Positions 62,802-64,000 of a DNA stretch of 64,000 nt are shown piece by piece. The translations under genes and the position numbers were made by a program. The DNA is taken from NCBI RefSeq assembly GCF_022063185.1, contig NZ_CP091913.1, forward strand, positions 2,481,501 to 2,545,500. Direction: 5' to 3'. The notes beneath the pieces were generated by a model, which was given only the letters and a program-made list of their open reading frames with translations, was not told where the DNA came from and made no database searches. Source of the DNA: Nostoc sp. UHCC 0870. GTDB lineage: Bacteria; Cyanobacteriota; Cyanobacteriia; Cyanobacteriales; Nostocaceae. Numbering within the stretch: position 1 is the first letter of the stretch; each line of letters starts with the position of its first letter.

Positions 62802-63800
62802 TCATTTATGTCTTTTCAAGTGCCATTGCCAGGCGTGGGTGACAATATCTTGAATATCTGGATATTGAGGATGCCAGCCGAGAATTTTTCGGGCTTTTTC
62901 GCCGCTACCAATTAAACTGGGGGGATCTCCGGGGCGGCGATCGCATTCTGTAACTGGTATATTCGATCCTGTCACCTGGGCGGCGGCTGCAATGACTTCT
63001 CTGACTGAAAAACCTTGACCATTACCTAAATTAAAAAATTCGCTATCGCCACCTTTTAATAAATATTCCAATCCTAAAATGTGGGCATCTGCCAAGTCAC
63101 TGACATGAATATAGTCCCGAATACAAGTCCCATCGGGGGTGGGGTAATCTGTGCCAAAAATTGAGATAGATTCGCGTTTACCTAAAGCTGTCATCAGTAC
63201 CAAAGGAATGAGATGGGTTTCAGGGTTGTGATCTTCACCTAATAAGCCTTCAGGATGTGCGCCAGCTGCATTAAAATAACGAAAACGGACTGATTTTAAA
63301 CCATAAGCTACATCAAAATCAGATAAAATCCTCTCTACCATTAATTTAGTAGCACCGTAGGGATTGATGGGATTTTGGGGGTGGTTTTCGGGAATCGGCA
63401 CAACATCTGGGACACCATAGGTGGCACAAGTGGAAGAAAAGACAAAATTCTTAATAGATGCCGCCAGCATTGCTTCTAAGAGAACCAGCGTACCCAAAAC
63501 GTTGTTACGGTAGTATTTAGCGGGGTCTGTCACTGATTCGCCGACATAAGCATAGGCAGAAAAGTGCATGACGGCGGCAAAATTATGGGTTTTAAATAAA
63601 TCATCTAACAGAGCGCGATCGCTAGTATCCCCGACAATCAACTCAACCTGCAAAACCTTCTCCACCAAGTCACGATGCCCATAAACCAGGTTATCGAGTA
63701 TCACCACGTCATAACCTGCTTGCTTGAGAGCTAAGACGGTATGTGAACCGATGTACCCTGCTCCCCCTGTTACTAAAATGCTGGGCTTTCCAGGTGACAT
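62802..63800 (-). CDS. galE: UDP-glucose 4-epimerase
   Basis: 332 residues from the ATG at 63800 (MSPGKPSILVTGGAG). An upstream in-frame Met adds ten residues and is less likely. NAD-binding GGAGYIGSH, then AVMHFSAYAYVGESV, FSSTCATYG and catalytic YGATK (Tyr, Lys) are present, then RYFNAAGAHPEG and DGTCIRDYIHV as in GalE. It converts UDP-glucose and UDP-galactose for exopolysaccharide and glycolipid synthesis. A heptamer array abuts its stop codon. Confidence 0.95.
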   Translation of the reverse strand: MSPGKPSILVTGGAGYIGSHTVLALKQAGYDVVILDNLVYGHRDLVEKVLQVELIVGDTSDRALLDDLFKTHNFAAVMHFSAYAYVGESVTDPAKYYRNNVLGTLVLLEAMLAASIKNFVFSSTCATYGVPDVVPIPENHPQNPINPYGATKLMVERILSDFDVAYGLKSVRFRYFNAAGAHPEGLLGEDHNPETHLIPLVLMTALGKRESISIFGTDYPTPDGTCIRDYIHVSDLADAHILGLEYLLKGGDSEFFNLGNGQGFSVREVIAAAAQVTGSNIPVTECDRRPGDPPSLIGSGEKARKILGWHPQYPDIQDIVTHAWQWHLKRHK

Positions 63801-64000
63801 AGTTTTTCCTTTTGAGTTACAACTACTCAATTAATTTAACTAATTCACTGGTGTATCACATTCCTAATCAGGAAAATTATAAATATTAGACGCAGTGTCA
63901 AAAAATTGCACTAAAATCACTACGACGGTAGTCTTTGGTGTGAGGGTTGGGATATTTTAAGTCAAATTACAGATGACGATAAAATGAATCCACTTTATGA
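63801..64000. other. Upstream region of galE at the window edge
   Basis: AT-rich with no gene complete. Near the edge, ATG at 63984 opens a short plus-strand frame (MNPLY...) that runs off the window; it may be a gene start but cannot be judged. Confidence 0.3.

Overview
The window is a stretch of chromosome from a filamentous, Nostoc/Anabaena-type cyanobacterium. Four things point there. The HIP1 octamer GCGATCGC is scattered everywhere. DnaE is encoded as a C-terminal piece that begins with a 36-residue split-intein half. There is an iron-stress cluster of CP43-like antenna genes with flavodoxin, including an IsiA-PsaL fusion. Heptameric tandem arrays and very small dispersed repeats fill the intergenic spaces. 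No rRNA, tRNA or CRISPR array was found, and most genes are housekeeping or conserved cyanobacterial genes.

Layout. 0-8.5 kb: PhoH ATPase, CysH reductase, two RodZ-like HTH/membrane proteins, an alpha/beta hydrolase, GatA and DnaE-C. 8.7-14.2 kb: an orphan PD-(D/E)XK protein, the RexT repressor divergent from thioredoxin A, a nitroreductase, two helical carotenoid proteins, a decayed squalene-hopene cyclase and an Mrr-type endonuclease. 14.3-22.6 kb: an SLH-FAS1-barrel surface protein, a DUF1350 protein, a PP2C response regulator tail-to-tail with a STAS protein, an HTH/GrpE-like fusion, Dps and sulfiredoxin. 22.6-31 kb: SpoIID-like protein, ferredoxin, biliverdin reductase, methionine aminopeptidase, pentapeptide and TPR proteins, and an RmlD-like reductase.

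31-40 kb: ureB and ureC are split by an inserted GxxExxY gene on the opposite strand, flanked by 44-bp inverted repeats. NadC, the small RNA Yfr1, a quinone oxidoreductase, and a pentapeptide/HhH membrane protein with a flippase-like partner follow. 40-45 kb: small hypotheticals, an IS200/IS605 relic and an EamA transporter. 45-51.6 kb (minus strand): isiA, isiA-psaL, isiB, an IsiC-like hydrolase and two more CP43-like genes. 52-64 kb: a TIR/deoxyribosyltransferase-like protein, a PhnD-like binding protein, a haem-sensor/HAMP protein, a Ser/Thr kinase, MltA, a DUF5895-type protein, a TauE/SafE-ferric-reductase fusion and GalE.

How genes work together. RexT/TrxA, Dps, sulfiredoxin, HCPs and ferredoxin are redox and oxidative-stress functions. 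The isi cluster is an iron-limitation module that replaces ferredoxin with flavodoxin and builds antenna around photosystem I. The PP2C/STAS pair looks like a partner-switching signalling module. The most unusual structure is the GxxExxY unit inside the urease operon. The small-repeat landscape is also rich: two TIR MITE copies, five copies of a ~95-bp palindromic element, mini-inserts inside heptamer arrays, a 92-bp repeat and two IS605 right-end relics.
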